Assembly: GCA_905215275.1 (NCBI GenBank)
Contig: CAJMPE010000127.1
Location: forward strand, 1-5,587
Direction of reading: 5' to 3'
Length of the DNA stretch: 5,587 bases
Source of the DNA: an uncultured bacterium
Lineage (GTDB): Bacteria; Actinomycetota; Coriobacteriia; Coriobacteriales; Coriobacteriaceae
Part shown: positions 4,551 to 5,587 of the stretch, one piece after another
Layout: each line of letters starts with the position of its first letter
Position numbering within the stretch: position 1 is the stretch's first letter
Position numbers and translations under genes: made by a program
Notes under the pieces: generated by a model
The model's input: only the letters and a program-made list of their open reading frames with translations
What the model was told of the DNA's origin: nothing
Databases searched by the model: none

Positions 4551-5477
4551 CTAGTGCTCCTCGCCGGCGCGGGCCAGGTCGTAGGGCGTGGTCTGGTAGA
4601 CGTAGTAGTTGAGCCAGTTGTTGTAGAGCAGCTGAGCAGCGCTGCGCCAGGTGACCACCGGGGGCTGGGTGGGGTCGTCATTGGGGAAGTAGTGGGCGGG
4701 GACGGCAATCTTCTTGCCGGCCTTCACGTCCCGCTGATACTCCAGATTCAGCGTCTCCGGGTCGTACTCCGGGTGTCCCATGATGAAGAACCGACGGTTG
4801 TCCTCGCTCTTCACCGCATAAACACCGGCGTCCGGCGATGTGGCCAGCAGCTGCAGATCGGGCACAGCCAAAATGTCCTCTTCGTTCACCGTGGTGTAAC
4901 GGGAGTGAGGAGCGTAGAACACGTCGTCAAAGCCCCGGAACCAGGGGGAGCGGGGACGGATGACCTTGTGGGGGAAGACGCCGAACATCTTTTCCGGCAG
5001 GGTGTGCTTCTGGATGCCGTAGTGGTAAAAAAGCCCCGCCTGGGCGCCCCAGCAGATGTGCAGGGTGGCGTGGACGTGCTCCTTGCTCCACTCCATGATT
5101 TGGCACAGCTCGTCCCAGTATTCCACGTCGCAGAAGTCCAGGTTCTCCACGGGCGCGCCGGTGATGATCATGCCGTCGTAGGTGCGGTCCTTCACCTGGT
5201 CGAAGGTGCGATAGAAGGCGCTGAGGTGGTCTTGGTCGATGTGCTGGGGGACGTAGCTGGCGGTCTGCAGCAGCTCCACCTGCACCTGGAGGGGGGAGTT
5301 GGAGAGCTTGCGCATGAGCTGGGTCTCGGTCACAATTTTCGTGGGCATCAGGTTCAGGATGAGCAGCTCCAAGGGGCGGATGTCCTGTAGGATGGCCCGG
5401 TGTTCCGTCATGACGAAGATGTTCTCGTCCTCCAGGATGGCGCGGGCGGGGAGAGAGTCAGGGATTTTGATGGGCAT
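4551..5477 (-). CDS. metA: Homoserine O-acetyltransferase (MetA/HTS family)
   Basis: A complete 308-residue protein, near the E. coli MetA length, in the same residue register. It acylates homoserine at the first committed step of methionine synthesis in the cytoplasm. Key residues fall at the known positions: Lys47 (NLMPTK), catalytic Cys142 (HICWGAQAG), His235 and Glu237 (MGHPEYD), and Arg249 (YQRD), which binds the homoserine carboxylate. Residue 111 is Glu (TGAPVENLDF). In this family Glu111, as in Bacillus cereus, goes with acetyl-CoA and Gly111, as in E. coli, with succinyl-CoA, so acetyl transfer is expected even though databases may label it succinyltransferase. The start at 5477 has the family N-terminus MPIKIPDSLPAR and an AAGGAGG site. 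The 110 bp of upstream sequence show no SAM riboswitch or T-box that I recognise; more leader may lie outside. CGG arginine codons (four) are absent from the visible peptidase gene. Confidence 0.95.
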   Translation of the reverse strand: MPIKIPDSLPARAILEDENIFVMTEHRAILQDIRPLELLILNLMPTKIVTETQLMRKLSNSPLQVQVELLQTASYVPQHIDQDHLSAFYRTFDQVKDRTYDGMIITGAPVENLDFCDVEYWDELCQIMEWSKEHVHATLHICWGAQAGLFYHYGIQKHTLPEKMFGVFPHKVIRPRSPWFRGFDDVFYAPHSRYTTVNEEDILAVPDLQLLATSPDAGVYAVKSEDNRRFFIMGHPEYDPETLNLEYQRDVKAGKKIAVPAHYFPNDDPTQPPVVTWRSAAQLLYNNWLNYYVYQTTPYDLARAGEEH

Positions 5478-5484
5478 GAGAGAG

Positions 5485-5491
5485 CCTCCTT
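5485..5491 (-). promoter_or_regulatory. Strong ribosome binding site of metA
   Basis: The minus strand reads AAGGAGG followed by seven bases and the ATG at 5477. It is the strongest Shine-Dalgarno sequence in the window and sets the start that gives the family-typical N-terminus. Confidence 0.85.
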
Positions 5492-5587
5492 ATATTATAG
5501 TAAGCAGCGGGGTAGGGACAGACAGCGAAAGATTCAGAACATAGCCCAAAGGGCATTCGCAGCACCAGCCGTAAGTAAGCCTGTCGT

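Noticed and set aside
4554..5390. Long + strand open frame opposite metA
   Set aside because: It is antisense to a clear MetA with all catalytic residues; its Val/Leu/Gly-rich product is typical of a frame mirrored from a GC-rich gene.
5494..5499. Perfect minus-strand -10 box TATAAT upstream of metA
   Set aside because: Transcription would begin about seven bases later, inside the AAGGAGG ribosome site, and no -35 is found at 16-18 bases; a promoter further upstream is more likely.
5515..5521. Another GGGACAG core upstream of metA
   Set aside because: No complementary arms flank it, so a 7-base match alone does not make it a member of the hairpin family.

Overview
The window looks like chromosomal DNA from a GC-rich gut actinobacterium, most likely of the Collinsella/Coriobacteriia type. 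The reasons are strong GC bias in the housekeeping genes, an M16C peptidase and an MTHFS-type enzyme with that codon style, and several short palindromic intergenic repeats of a kind I associate with Collinsella. The organism call is inference; no rRNA or other marker gene is present.

Layout from left to right: (1) the 3' third of an M16C (PreP/falcilysin-like) metallopeptidase gene, + strand, ending at 1009 with a strong intrinsic terminator at 1016-1063. (2) A 312-bp convergent gap holding two palindromes set exactly 81 bp apart and a hairpin that probably terminates the next gene. (3) A minus-strand gene (1322-2977) for a 551-residue membrane-anchored modular protein: zinc ribbon, Pro/Gln linker, basic stretch, one membrane helix, EF-hand-like loop, leucine-rich repeats, then YD (RHS-like) repeats. 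(4) A control region (2978-3198) with an 18-bp perfect palindrome, a REP-like hairpin, two abutting 17-bp direct repeats that resemble LexA (SOS) boxes and coincide with a promoter, and a second inverted repeat just before hicA. (5) A hicA-hicB toxin-antitoxin operon (3199-3784) with an 8-bp gene overlap, visibly more A/T-rich than its surroundings. (6) A 146-bp gap with two more REP-like hairpins, then a complete 5-formyltetrahydrofolate cyclo-ligase gene (3931-4527). (7) A convergent, minus-strand metA-family gene (4551-5477) whose residue 111 is Glu, pointing to homoserine O-acetyltransferase rather than succinyltransferase activity.

Functionally, the cyclo-ligase (5-formyl-THF to 5,10-methenyl-THF) and MetA (homoserine activation for methionine) both feed one-carbon and methionine metabolism, but they are convergent and not an operon. 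The hicAB pair and the modular surface protein look like accessory genes. Five hairpins in the window (1016-1058, 1274-1309, 3066-3102, 3805-3844, 3876-3914) have different stems but related loops built around GGGACA or ACAGGCA, and they sit at the borders of the accessory genes. That repeat family, the two 81-bp-spaced palindromes, and the SOS-like promoter in front of hicAB are the observations most worth following up. I do not see a clearly new multi-gene system.
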